Source: Bog-473 sp036489775 (lineage in GTDB: Bacteria; Actinomycetota; Acidimicrobiia; Acidimicrobiales; RAAP-2). From it: DNA of 64,000 nucleotides. Position numbers and translations under genes: made by a program. The stretch is taken from positions 1 through 64,000 of the forward strand of contig DASXFC010000064.1 of NCBI GenBank assembly GCA_036489775.1, read 5' to 3'. This document shows, piece after piece, positions 53,424-61,812 of the stretch (position 1 is the stretch's first letter; each line of letters starts with the position of its first letter). The notes under the pieces are model-generated. The model saw nothing but the letters and a program-made list of their open reading frames with translations, was not told the DNA's origin and searched no databases.

Positions 53424-53878
53424 CCACCCGCAGCGTCGTCCACAACAGCTTCACTCTCGAGCGCGAATACCCGCTTCCACCCGTAGAGGTGTTCGAGGCG
53501 TGGGCCAACCCACGAATCAAGGTTCGCTGGTTCGCCGACAATGCCGTGGGCTACACAATGGACTTCCGGCCCGGTGGCCTCGAGCAGAACGACGCCACCC
53601 TTCCTGACGGGAAGCGCATCACCTGGGAGTCGCTCTACCGAGAGATCGTCCCGGACCATCGCATCGTCTACACCTCGGTCCTCTCCGAGGACGGCACGGT
53701 GGCGACCCTGACGCTGACCACCGTCGAGTTCGTCCCGGAGGGCACCAGCACTCGTCTCGTCCTGACCGAAGCGGGCGCCTACTTGGACGGACGTGAGCAG
53801 CCGGCCTGGCGTGAAGAGGGAACGGCCGGATGGCTCGACAAGCTTGGTCAGCACCTGACCGAAAAGGCCCAGGTGTAG
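53420..53878 (+). CDS. AHSA1/SRPBCC domain protein (copy 2)
   Basis: A 152-residue START-like protein, same length as copy 1 at 4390 and matching it through FTLEREYPLPPVEVFEAWANPRIKVRWFAD, the MDFRPGGLEQN stretch, TWESLYREIVPDHRIVYTSVL and YLDGREQPAWREEGT. It ends TEKAQV where copy 1 ends NDLAQV. It is likely a small-molecule-binding partner of the repressor circuit. Confidence 0.87.
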   Translation: MTTRSVVHNSFTLEREYPLPPVEVFEAWANPRIKVRWFADNAVGYTMDFRPGGLEQNDATLPDGKRITWESLYREIVPDHRIVYTSVLSEDGTVATLTLTTVEFVPEGTSTRLVLTEAGAYLDGREQPAWREEGTAGWLDKLGQHLTEKAQV

Positions 53879-53885
53879 CCACAGC

Positions 53886-53912
53886 CGGACCGCGATCGCC
53901 TATGACGGTCCG
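53886..53912. terminator. Hairpin between convergent genes
   Basis: CGGACCG (53886-53892) and CGGTCCG (53906-53912) form a perfect 7-bp stem with a 13-base loop in the 62-base gap between the AHSA1 gene and the UbiB-family gene. No T-run follows, so it would be a GC-type bidirectional terminator. Confidence 0.45.
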
Positions 53913-53940
53913 CTCTGGAATGGCAGCTGCTGGCCGAGGA

Positions 53941-55413
53941 TCAGGTGACTTCGCTCCCCCGAAGGTCCGGCAGCGCCAAGAGCGACCGGTACAGCTCAGG
54001 GTCGAAGATCAAGGGCCGGTCGGCCAGGAACAACTTGCCGTAGCGCTCGAAGAAGATCAGCTGCTTGATGAGGAGCAGCTCACTGTGCGGTGGAGCTTGA
54101 GCGGCGCCCACCAGGCCCATTTGGCGGAGCTTGCGGCGCTCCTGACGAGCCAGCTTCAGCCAGCCCACGAGCGACAGTGAAGTCCGCTCCTGCCCCGGCA
54201 GGCTGCTCTGGGTCGGGGGCGCCAGCATCATGAGATCGATCTCGCTGAACGGGCTGGTCATGATCATGAGCGTTTGCGCCCGTATCACCTGCTCGAGGTC
54301 GGCCAGCGTGATGCCAGCGGCCGTGAGAACGTCGTCGTCGATGAAGGTTCGCATATGGGCTACCACATCGGGCCAAGCCGATTCATCGCCCAGAGCCCCT
54401 TCGATCGATCGGCGGAAGAAGACGCGGGACGCCTCGGGCAGCCGGCCGACAATGCCCCAGTCCAGCAAGGCCACCCGACCCTCCGCGGTCACCAGCAAGT
54501 TGCCGGCGTGCATGTCCCCATGGAAGACACCGGTACACAGCGTCGTGGCGAACCAGGACTCGAGCACAGTCTGGATGGCGCGCGTGGTGTCGACCGCCTG
54601 ATCTGACAGCGAGGCCAGATCGTCGATGGTCGAACCCTCCACGAACTCCATGGTCAAGACATTGGGTCCGCAGGCCGACCACATCGGCTCCGGCACGATC
54701 ACCTCGGTGGCGCCCATCAGTCCCAGCACCTGGCGGTACCAATCCATGACATGAGCCTCATTACGCAGGTCCAACTCTTCGGTCAACTGCGTGGCCAATC
54801 CATCGAGCAGCTGCGGGATCGCTGGCACCATACCGACCGGAAGCCACCCGGCCAGCCAGCGAGCCATCGGCTGAATGAGACCCAGGTCGGTCGCCACCAC
54901 TGTGGCAGCACCTGGACGCAGGACCTTGACGGCGACGTCGGTCCCGTCTCGCAGCCGCCCGCGATGCACCACGGCCAGCGAGGCCGCGGCAAAGGGCTGC
55001 GGTGCCAGTTCGCTGAAGATCTCATCGATGCGGCAGCCGAGGTCGGCCTCGATGGTCCGACGTACCGCGTCCGTTGGGACGGGTCGCCCATCGTCGAGCA
55101 CGCCCCGCATGGCGTTGGACAGATGCTCGCCGGCCAGGCTGGGTGACGAGGCCAGGAGCTGCCCAAGTTTGACGAAGGTCACGCCAAGCGCGTCGACCAC
55201 CTTGCGCAGCGCACCGCCGAGGCGAGTGGCCCGCTGCTCGGGGTTTCGGCTCGAGGTGGTGAGCACGGCCGGGACGAGATAGCGCAGCGCCACCACCGTG
55301 ATCTGCGCCAACCGCTTCGACCGCTCGATGACACTGGCGCTGACCCCGTCCAGGTCGACCGTGTGCAGGTCGGGGAAGCTCGAAAGCGACGCCGCGCTGA
55401 CCGGTTCGCTCAC
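53941..55413 (-). CDS. UbiB/ABC1 (ADCK)-family atypical kinase
   Basis: A 490-residue protein with the KxGQ motif (VKLGQLLASS), the Ala-rich loop (PFAAASLAVVHRG) in place of the usual Gly-rich loop, VAVKVL, a catalytic HGDMHAGNLL and the metal motif LLDWGIVG. UbiB-type proteins bind or hydrolyse ATP and support isoprenoid quinone or lipid metabolism at the membrane. GTG 55413 overlaps the P450 stop (GTGA), so the P450 and kinase genes are coupled. No clear C-terminal transmembrane pair is visible, unlike E. coli UbiB. Confidence 0.88.
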   Translation of the reverse strand: MSEPVSAASLSSFPDLHTVDLDGVSASVIERSKRLAQITVVALRYLVPAVLTTSSRNPEQRATRLGGALRKVVDALGVTFVKLGQLLASSPSLAGEHLSNAMRGVLDDGRPVPTDAVRRTIEADLGCRIDEIFSELAPQPFAAASLAVVHRGRLRDGTDVAVKVLRPGAATVVATDLGLIQPMARWLAGWLPVGMVPAIPQLLDGLATQLTEELDLRNEAHVMDWYRQVLGLMGATEVIVPEPMWSACGPNVLTMEFVEGSTIDDLASLSDQAVDTTRAIQTVLESWFATTLCTGVFHGDMHAGNLLVTAEGRVALLDWGIVGRLPEASRVFFRRSIEGALGDESAWPDVVAHMRTFIDDDVLTAAGITLADLEQVIRAQTLMIMTSPFSEIDLMMLAPPTQSSLPGQERTSLSLVGWLKLARQERRKLRQMGLVGAAQAPPHSELLLIKQLIFFERYGKLFLADRPLIFDPELYRSLLALPDLRGSEVT

Positions 55414-56591
55414 CTGGCTTCGAATCCGAAACGGCAAGACCGTACGGCGCCGACGAAAACGTTCGGCTCAATGTCCGGAGGCTCGCTCACCTCGATGGAA
55501 GCCAGGCGGGACGTGAGGGCCTCGAGGAGGAGCCGGAGCTCCAAACGGGCCAGCGATGCCCCTACGCAGAAGTGCGTGCCGAACCCGAACGAGACATGTG
55601 GATTTGGATCACGCCGGATGTTGAACTCGTAGGGACGATCGAAGACCCGCTCGTCCCGGTTGGCGGAGGGGTACAGCAACACCACCCGATCGTCCTTGGC
55701 CACCGGAGTCCCGGCGATCTCGGTGTCAGCGGTGACCGTCCGGAAGAAATTGTTGAGCGGCGTTACCCAACGAATCAACTCTTCAACCGCGTCGGGAATC
55801 AGGCTGGCGTCCTCGGCCAAATCCCCCCACACGTCCGGATGCCGGGACAACTCCACCAGGCCTCTTGAAATCACCGTACGGGTGGTCTCAGCTCCGCCCG
55901 AGATGAAGAGCCCCGTCTCCTGCGTGATGACGCCCATGTCCATCGGGCACCCGTCGAGCTCAGAATGCGCCCATACCGAGAGCAGATCATCTCGGGGCGC
56001 GCTCTGGCGCTCCTCCACCAGGGGTCCGAGTTCCTGGCTGAACTCCATGATGGCGCCCATGAACCCGGCCATCGTGTCGGGATCGTGCGGGACCTGGTCG
56101 ATCCGCATCAAGCGCTCAGAGCACGACCGCATCAGCGAGGCCTGCTCGGGAGGAAAGCCGAGCAAGTGGGCGGTCAGCCAGGCCGGCAAGGGCGCGGCCA
56201 GCTGATCGACCACCTCGAACTCCCCATCGGCGATGAAGCCGTCGATGAGGTCGGTGATTAGCTCGCCAAGCAGCGGCTCGAGACGCTTCACCGCGCGCGG
56301 CGTCAAGCGACGGGACACCAGAGCCCGCTGGGCCGCGTGGTCCGGATCGTCCAGCGCGATCATGTCGCGCTCCATGCCCGCCTCTTGTGGAAAAGAGCGG
56401 TAGCCGCTCTCGCTGGAGAAGAGGTCGTTGCGTCGCTCGACCTCGATCAGTTCGGGATGGCCCAGCACGGCCAGCAAACCATTGGCTTCGTCGTGCCAGA
56501 GGGGGCCCTGTTGTCGGAGCTCCCGGAATGCCTCGTGCATCCCATCGATGTCCCCGTAGAAGGCCGGGGAGATCAGATCAGGAGCCACCAT
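55410..56591 (-). CDS. Cytochrome P450
   Basis: A 393-residue soluble bacterial P450. The I-helix motif is GGAETTR, the K-helix ExxR is EELIRW, and the heme-binding segment is FGFGTHFCVGAS with Cys at about 342. It inserts oxygen into an unknown lipophilic substrate using external redox partners, none of which is encoded nearby. The ATG at 56591 (MVAPDLIS) was chosen for length and domain start; the ribosome site is weak. It lies 25 bases after the SCP2 gene, so the two may share a lipid or sterol-like substrate. Confidence 0.92.
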   Translation of the reverse strand: MVAPDLISPAFYGDIDGMHEAFRELRQQGPLWHDEANGLLAVLGHPELIEVERRNDLFSSESGYRSFPQEAGMERDMIALDDPDHAAQRALVSRRLTPRAVKRLEPLLGELITDLIDGFIADGEFEVVDQLAAPLPAWLTAHLLGFPPEQASLMRSCSERLMRIDQVPHDPDTMAGFMGAIMEFSQELGPLVEERQSAPRDDLLSVWAHSELDGCPMDMGVITQETGLFISGGAETTRTVISRGLVELSRHPDVWGDLAEDASLIPDAVEELIRWVTPLNNFFRTVTADTEIAGTPVAKDDRVVLLYPSANRDERVFDRPYEFNIRRDPNPHVSFGFGTHFCVGASLARLELRLLLEALTSRLASIEVSEPPDIEPNVFVGAVRSCRFGFEAR

Positions 56592-56616
56592 CGGAACTGT
56601 CGCGTGACCGATCGGT

Positions 56617-57030
56617 TCAGGCGTCAGAGGTGATTTCGCGCAACTTCGCCTGCATCGCATCAGCCGCTGCCGATGGGCCAGCACTCATCTGACCCTGCAT
56701 GGCCATGAGCCGGCTCATGTCACCTTCCACTCGGATCTGACCACCCATGAAGGCCTGCATGGCGGCCGCTTGGTTGCCGTCGACGAACATGCTCTTGGCC
56801 ACCGTGTAGGGAATGGTGAGCTTGGTCGGGCAGCCGTCGATCAGACCCTGGGCGAAGGCGCCGCTGGAAACGTGGAGTTCCTTGTCGCCGCTCGGCGTAC
56901 CGGTCACCACCAGGTTCAGCTCCAGGGCACTCGGCAGTAGACCGTCACCTGCCTCGGCGGTCAGCTTTTGAACCTCGTCGAGCCATTCGTCAGAGAGAAA
57001 TGGGTAGGGCACCGGCGCTTCCTCCTTCAC
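56617..57030 (-). CDS. SCP2 sterol-transfer-domain protein
   Basis: The 137-residue protein has the SCP2 fold: LNLVVTGTPSG strands, LTIPYTVAKSMFVDGNQAAAMQAFMGGQIRVEGDMSRLMAM near the C-terminus. SCP2 domains bind acyl chains or sterols. It heads the operon SCP2-P450-UbiB. An inverted repeat and AT-rich stretch lie upstream. Confidence 0.85.
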   Translation of the reverse strand: MKEEAPVPYPFLSDEWLDEVQKLTAEAGDGLLPSALELNLVVTGTPSGDKELHVSSGAFAQGLIDGCPTKLTIPYTVAKSMFVDGNQAAAMQAFMGGQIRVEGDMSRLMAMQGQMSAGPSAAADAMQAKLREITSDA

Positions 57031-57117
57031 TGAGCAGATCGACCGGAATACGCAGCGAACGCCAGGTCGGCCTTGGAATCAACGAAAGATAACTTGATTA
57101 TTGATCAGCGTCCATAT

Positions 57118-57139
57118 CTATCGGTAACCTCGCCGATAG
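57118..57139. promoter_or_regulatory. Inverted repeat upstream of the SCP2-P450 operon
   Basis: CTATCGG (57118-57124) and CCGATAG (57133-57139) are perfect 7-bp arms with an 8-base spacer in the gap between the TetR stop and the SCP2 start. It may be a TetR-type operator or a hairpin ending the TetR message. Confidence 0.45.
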
Positions 57140-57151
57140 CCTCGCATGGCG

Positions 57152-57958
57152 TCAACTTTCTTGACGGTCCCGCAGGAGCTGGCGCACCCGCTCGTGCGAC
57201 ATTCCAGCGGCCTCGCCAATTTGTCGGAGGCTGTACCCAGCAGCGGCGGCCCGGACTATGGCCTCGTCAAGGTCCCGCTGGGCCTGGATCGAGGCCTGCG
57301 AGCGGTTGCGCACGCCATCCACCGCGTCAGCAACGTGGCCCTGAGGTGACTGCAGGAGAAGCTCGGCCAGCGTCGAAAAAGTGGATTCGGAGGGAGGTAC
57401 CTCCCCCAGTGCTCCGAAGACGGCCATGCCCAGACTCAAGAGCGCGAAGACCCTGACCAGGTTGTCGGTGTCCACGGCTGGGGAAATCAGGCCGAGGGCA
57501 ATCCCGGCTTGGGTCGCCTGCCCCATCGCCTCGAGATAGCCCTCGAGTCCGCGCCGCAACATGGCAGCGACCTCGGGCTCGCGGCGGGCCACCCCGAGAA
57601 CGTCGAGCAGGAGCAGTGTGCGACCCTCGGTCAGCGCCGACATACCTTCAGCGAAGAGATGTGATGCTTCAGTCCAGGAGAGGGTCGAGAGATGTGGTTT
57701 GCTACGCAGCGCCACCTCGGGCGGCGTCAGACCCAGCGCCGCCACGAAGAGTTCGAACTTCCCGGCGAAATGGGCGTAGAGGGCGCCGGTCGTGACACCA
57801 GCTCGCTCGGCGATTTCGACCACCGTCGCCGCTTCGTAGCCCTTGGCGGAGAATTCGACCAGAGCGGCATCAACCAGCGCGGCCCGGGAGTTGCGACGTG
57901 ACCCTTCCCTCGGTGCGTTGACCTCTGGACTGGCCGGTTCAGTCGTGACGTCGTCCAT
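57152..57958 (-). CDS. TetR-family regulator with an additional C-terminal HTH
   Basis: A 268-residue regulator. Residues about 25-70 form the TetR HTH (LVDAALVEFSAKGYEAATVVEIAERAGVTTGALYAHF). A helical ligand-binding domain follows to about 215. The last 40 residues, DLDEAIVRAAAAGYSLRQIGEAAGMSHERVRQLL, look like a second HTH of the sigma-region-4 or Xre-like kind. Ordinary TetR proteins end near 200 residues. The gene lies upstream of SCP2-P450-UbiB in the same direction and may control them. Confidence 0.82.
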   Translation of the reverse strand: MDDVTTEPASPEVNAPREGSRRNSRAALVDAALVEFSAKGYEAATVVEIAERAGVTTGALYAHFAGKFELFVAALGLTPPEVALRSKPHLSTLSWTEASHLFAEGMSALTEGRTLLLLDVLGVARREPEVAAMLRRGLEGYLEAMGQATQAGIALGLISPAVDTDNLVRVFALLSLGMAVFGALGEVPPSESTFSTLAELLLQSPQGHVADAVDGVRNRSQASIQAQRDLDEAIVRAAAAGYSLRQIGEAAGMSHERVRQLLRDRQES

Positions 57959-57967
57959 CAGCGGGGC

Positions 57968-58141
57968 TCAGCCCGGTGCATCCACGGCGTCGTCGGGTAA
58001 CGTCAGACCTTGGGCCACGGAGTAACCCCCGGGACGCGGATACTCGGTGGCCCAGGCGTCGGCCTCACCCATCGTCTCGAAGGGGCCGATGATGGCGTCG
58101 GGGGCGGTATTGGCAGGACCTCGAAGCACCACGGCGACCAT
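57968..58141 (-). CDS. Small hypothetical protein (57 residues)
   Basis: A short frame from ATG 58141 encodes 57 residues opening MVAVVLRGPANTAPDAIIGP, then FETMGEADAWATEYP and PRPGGYSVAQGLTLP. G/C-ending codons dominate and it ends nine bases before the TetR start, so it is probably the first gene of that operon. The GPFETMGEADAWA segment resembles the strand-helix start of small SPOR- or ferredoxin-like folds, but no family can be named. There is no clear ribosome site. Confidence 0.5.
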   Translation of the reverse strand: MVAVVLRGPANTAPDAIIGPFETMGEADAWATEYPRPGGYSVAQGLTLPDDAVDAPG

Positions 58142-58272
58142 CAGCAGAGCTTACGTCCAGGCCTTCGGGCCACCGCTTTCCGTGGACACCGTCCCGGCGC
58201 TATCGTCGCAGCGGAGCGCCGGGACGCCTGGTCGGCACATGTGTTGGTGCATGGGAGATTCAGGAGGTCGCG

Positions 58273-59016
58273 ATGCGGCAGTCGATTTCGGTGGTGCAGT
58301 TGAACAGGATCGGCGCAGTAGCCGTGCCGATCGGCGTGGCCGCAGTGATCATCCCGTGGCGGACCACCTTCGCCTTGCCCGCCGCGGCCCTCATTCTCGT
58401 GGCTGCCATCGCGGTGCTCTCGATACGTGGTGACCGCGCCTCGGGCTACCTGGCCGCCATCGTGGCCACACTTTCCTTCGACTTCTTCTTGACGCGACCG
58501 TACGAGCGGCTGTCCATCATCAGCCGTCCCGACATCGAGACCACGATCTGCCTGTTTGTGGTCGGCGTCGTCATCACCGAGGTCTCGGTGCTGTCGAGGC
58601 TGCGGCACCAGCGCGCCCTCGACGAGTCGGGCTACGTGGCCCTCATGCACCGGGTGTCCGAGGAAGTGGCCTCGGGACGAAGCACGGCCGAAGTCATCGA
58701 GGCCGCTCGTACCGGCCTCATCGCTCTCCTCTCCCTGCGTGCTGCCCGCTACGAGTCAGGAACGGCCGAACGCCGAAGGGCCCGGGTCGAACCCGACGGC
58801 ACCATCATCAGTGGCGCCATCACCTGGAGCAACGAGAGCCTCGGCTTGCCCGGACCCGAATTGGAGATCGCGGTCCGGGACCGCGGCCGCCAGATCGGGC
58901 GGTTCGTGCTCACCCCGACTCCAGGGCTTCCGGTCCCGACCCGGCGCCTGATGGTGGCCGCCGCTCTGTGCGATCTGGTCGGATCAGCGCTGGCCTCGGT
59001 GCCCCGGTCAGCCTGA
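58273..59016 (+). CDS. DUF4118 membrane protein
   Basis: The 247-residue protein has three to four membrane segments over residues 10-115, with the DUF4118 stretch SGYLAAIVATLSFDFFLTRPYERLSI that is seen in KdpD-type sensors, followed by a soluble region of about 120 residues. No kinase domain is attached, so it may be a sensor lacking its output domain or a membrane scaffold. AGGAGG precedes the ATG. Confidence 0.8.
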   Translation: MRQSISVVQLNRIGAVAVPIGVAAVIIPWRTTFALPAAALILVAAIAVLSIRGDRASGYLAAIVATLSFDFFLTRPYERLSIISRPDIETTICLFVVGVVITEVSVLSRLRHQRALDESGYVALMHRVSEEVASGRSTAEVIEAARTGLIALLSLRAARYESGTAERRRARVEPDGTIISGAITWSNESLGLPGPELEIAVRDRGRQIGRFVLTPTPGLPVPTRRLMVAAALCDLVGSALASVPRSA

Positions 59017-59033
59017 CGTCAGGGGGAGTCCCC

Positions 59034-59477
59034 TCAGCGTGGGCTCGCCACAAAGATGGGGATCACCCGCTCCGTCCTCTCCTGGTACTCGGCATAAGAC
59101 GGGTATGCCTCGACGGCGCGCTCCCACCACTGGGCCCGTTCGTCACCCTTCACCTCTCGGACGACGACGCTGAAGGGCTCCGGGCCGTCCTGGAGCAGCA
59201 CGTCATCGGGATAGGCGAGGAGGTTGTAGTACCAGACGGGATTCTGGGGCGCACCACCCATGGAAGCCACCAAGGCGTACTCACCGTCGTGCTCGACCCG
59301 CATGACCGGGGTCTTACGGACCTTGCCGCTTTTGTTCCCCCGTGTGGTGAAGATGACGATCGGCAGTCCCGTGGCGAGCAACGTGTTGGCCCGTTGGCCA
59401 CCAGAGTTCTCGTATTCGGCAACTTGATCTCGCACCCATTCCGATGGGCTCGGCTCATACTCCCCTTCAGGCACCAT
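59034..59477 (-). CDS. Deazaflavin-dependent (DDN-type) nitroreductase family protein
   Basis: A 147-residue split-barrel protein: LPIVIFTTRGNKSGKVRKTPVMRVEHDGEYALVASMGGAPQNPVWYYNLLAYPDDVLLQDG is the DDN signature. The family binds F420 and reduces quinones or nitro compounds. It ends 17 bases from the convergent DUF4118 gene. It supports an actinobacterial host that makes F420. Confidence 0.9.
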   Translation of the reverse strand: MVPEGEYEPSPSEWVRDQVAEYENSGGQRANTLLATGLPIVIFTTRGNKSGKVRKTPVMRVEHDGEYALVASMGGAPQNPVWYYNLLAYPDDVLLQDGPEPFSVVVREVKGDERAQWWERAVEAYPSYAEYQERTERVIPIFVASPR

Positions 59478-59544
59478 GACGAACCTTTCTCACTCGCAAA
59501 TGTCTTGGCTTGAACCTACGGGCTAAGGCTCGGCCACCAGGCCT

Positions 59545-60843
59545 TCAGGTGCTGGTTGAGCCTCGCCGCCTCACCAGGGAGTCGACCGTCACCGCGGCCA
59601 GCAGCACCAAGGCGGTCGCCATTTCCGACCCGGCCGTGCTCACACCGATGAGGGCCAGCCCGTTGACGACGGCGGCGATCAGGATTGCCCCGAGGAGCGC
59701 GTGCACCGCCTTGCCCCGTCCTCCAAAGAGGCTGGCGCCGCCGATGACCGCGGCGGCGACCGCGTAGAGCACCAACGTGCTGCCGTCGAAGCCCACAGAG
59801 ATCGAGCCCAACTGCGATGCCGACACCACGCCGGCCATCCCGGCGGTGAACCCGGAGAGCATGAAGGCGATGGTGCGAATCAGGTTCACGTTGATGCCGG
59901 CTCGGCGGGCCGCCTCTGGACTGGCGCCAATGGCGTAGATGTACCGGCCGGTCCGGGTTCGGCCCAGCAGCCAGGTCCACGCCATAACGATGCCAATCAC
60001 AATGGGAAACACCCAGGGCACGCCACGGAGCGGCGCGAGATTCCCCCGGTTCAGGTTGCAGACCCAGACGAGCACGACACCAGCCGCGGCCGCGGCGGCG
60101 ACGGTCAGAATGGTGATGCTCAGTGGAGGTGCGCTGAGGCCCTTGGCGTGGCGGCGGCTGGTGCGCACGATGGAGGTCACCGCGTAGAGCCCGACCACGA
60201 CGACCAGAAGGATCCAGCTGGCCGTCGTGCTCAAGTACCCGTACACCAGGTCATTGATGTACTTGTCGGTGCTGGTGGTGATGACACCGCCCACCGCGCC
60301 ATGAATGATGTCGAACAGCCAAATCAGCACGCCGGCGAAGCCGAGCAATCCCGCCAAGGTCACCACGAAGGAAGGCAGGTGAAGCCGGGTGATCAGGAAG
60401 CCCTGCAGGGCGCCGAGCCCCGCACTCACCAGAAGCCCCACGATGATGGCGGCCCACCACGGCCACCCGTAATAGGGCAACATCAAACCAGCCATGACCG
60501 TCGCCGCGATGCCGGCCAGGTAGCCGACGGAGAGGTCGATCTCGCTCAGCAGGAGGGCGAACAACTCGGCCAATCCGAGCATCACGAAGACCGCCGCCTG
60601 GACGAACAAATTGACGATGTTGCCGGCCGAGAGGAACTTCGATTGCTGGACCTGGAAGATCACCACAATGGCCACGAGGCCGGCCACGATCGGCAGCACG
60701 CCGCTGTCGCCGTTCCGAATGCGCCTCACCCAGGCCCGGACATACTCACCGAGCGAGTCCGCTAAAAGTTCCGGGGCGGCCGCCACCACGTTTTCGACCT
60801 GTGCCTCTGCGGCCGCTCCGTTACCTTTTGTCGGCTCGTCCAC
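59545..60843 (-). CDS. Xylose/ribose-type ABC transporter permease
   Basis: A 432-residue membrane protein of the XylH/RbsC family with ten or more hydrophobic segments and the family motif SEIDLSVGYLAGI. The N-terminal 45 residues are hydrophilic. The coupling loop GASPEAARRAGINVNLIR faces the ATPase. It is the last gene of a binding-protein, ATPase, permease operon. Confidence 0.9.
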   Translation of the reverse strand: MDEPTKGNGAAAEAQVENVVAAAPELLADSLGEYVRAWVRRIRNGDSGVLPIVAGLVAIVVIFQVQQSKFLSAGNIVNLFVQAAVFVMLGLAELFALLLSEIDLSVGYLAGIAATVMAGLMLPYYGWPWWAAIIVGLLVSAGLGALQGFLITRLHLPSFVVTLAGLLGFAGVLIWLFDIIHGAVGGVITTSTDKYINDLVYGYLSTTASWILLVVVVGLYAVTSIVRTSRRHAKGLSAPPLSITILTVAAAAAAGVVLVWVCNLNRGNLAPLRGVPWVFPIVIGIVMAWTWLLGRTRTGRYIYAIGASPEAARRAGINVNLIRTIAFMLSGFTAGMAGVVSASQLGSISVGFDGSTLVLYAVAAAVIGGASLFGGRGKAVHALLGAILIAAVVNGLALIGVSTAGSEMATALVLLAAVTVDSLVRRRGSTST

Positions 60844-60889
60844 CGCTCCTCCTCAACACCGTTGTGCCATGCGAATTGATAGAGCTCGT

Positions 60890-61693
60890 TCAGGATCCTG
60901 CGGTGCCGACGCTTTCGGCGGTTGACGCATTACCGGAGTGTCCAGTGGTCATGAATTCCACCACCGACTGCGTCGTGAAGTCAGAGGCAGGACCACTGGT
61001 GGCCAGGCCGCCGAGATAGAGAACCGCGATGTCGTCGGCCACCTCGAAGACATCGACCAGGTTGTGCGAAATCATCAGCACGGTGGTGCCACGGCTGGCC
61101 AGCCTCTTGATCAGGTCGAGCACCATCCGGGTCTGGGCCACCCCGAGAGCCGCCGTCGGTTCGTCCATGATGACCAGACTGGCGTTGGACATGACCGCCT
61201 TAGCCACTGCCACCGATTGACGTTGGCCACCGGATAGCGAGGCCACCGGCTGGCGGATGGATCGAACAGTCGTGACGGATAGCTCTTTGAGTATCTCCCG
61301 TGCCGCGATCTCCATGCTGGTTTCGTCCAGCGTCCAGTGGCGCATCTTCTCGTGGCCCAGGAACATGTTCTGGACGATGTCAAGGTTGTCGCACAGGGCG
61401 AGGTCCTGGTAGATCGTGGTGATCCCGAGCGCCTCGGCATCCTTCGGGCTTTTCAGCTGGACGGGTTTGCCGCGCCAGAGGATCTTGCCCGAATCGGGCT
61501 CCCAGAGCCCCGAGATCGTCTTGACCAGACTGGACTTGCCGGCTCCGTTGTCCCCGACCAGGGCGGTGACTCGTCCCGTTTTGATCTCGAGGCTGACGTT
61601 ATTGACGGCCCGTACGGCGCCGAAGGTCTTCGACACTCCCTGCAATGAGATGAGCGACTCCCCTTCGGGCACTTGACTCCCCTCCGTCGTCAC
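60890..61693 (-). CDS. Sugar ABC transporter ATPase, single-domain
   Basis: A 267-residue ATPase with Walker A (GDNGAGKSS), signature LSGGQRQSVAVAKA, Walker B (LVIMDEPTAALG) and switch His (ISHNL). XylG and MglA usually have two fused ATPase domains; this has one, as in the FrcA type, and would act as a dimer. It lies 46 bases before the permease gene. Confidence 0.9.
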   Translation of the reverse strand: MTTEGSQVPEGESLISLQGVSKTFGAVRAVNNVSLEIKTGRVTALVGDNGAGKSSLVKTISGLWEPDSGKILWRGKPVQLKSPKDAEALGITTIYQDLALCDNLDIVQNMFLGHEKMRHWTLDETSMEIAAREILKELSVTTVRSIRQPVASLSGGQRQSVAVAKAVMSNASLVIMDEPTAALGVAQTRMVLDLIKRLASRGTTVLMISHNLVDVFEVADDIAVLYLGGLATSGPASDFTTQSVVEFMTTGHSGNASTAESVGTAGS

Positions 61694-61717
61694 CGCGACA
61701 CCCTCCCCTCAGCCTGC

Positions 61718-61747
61718 CCGCCTCTTCCGCCGAAGCGGAAGAGGCGG
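61718..61747 (-). terminator. Strong hairpin with TTCG loop after the sugar-binding protein gene
   Basis: A perfect 13-bp stem (CCGCCTCTTCCGC) closes a four-base loop that reads TTCG on the coding minus strand, giving the very stable C(UUCG)G tetraloop. It lies 65 bases after the binding-protein stop. It probably limits read-through or stabilises the binding-protein message. Confidence 0.7.
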
Positions 61748-61812
61748 ACCCGGCATGAGATATGTCCCGAACGATCCGGGACGATACAGGGACCGAGGTC
61801 CCGATGCACTGG

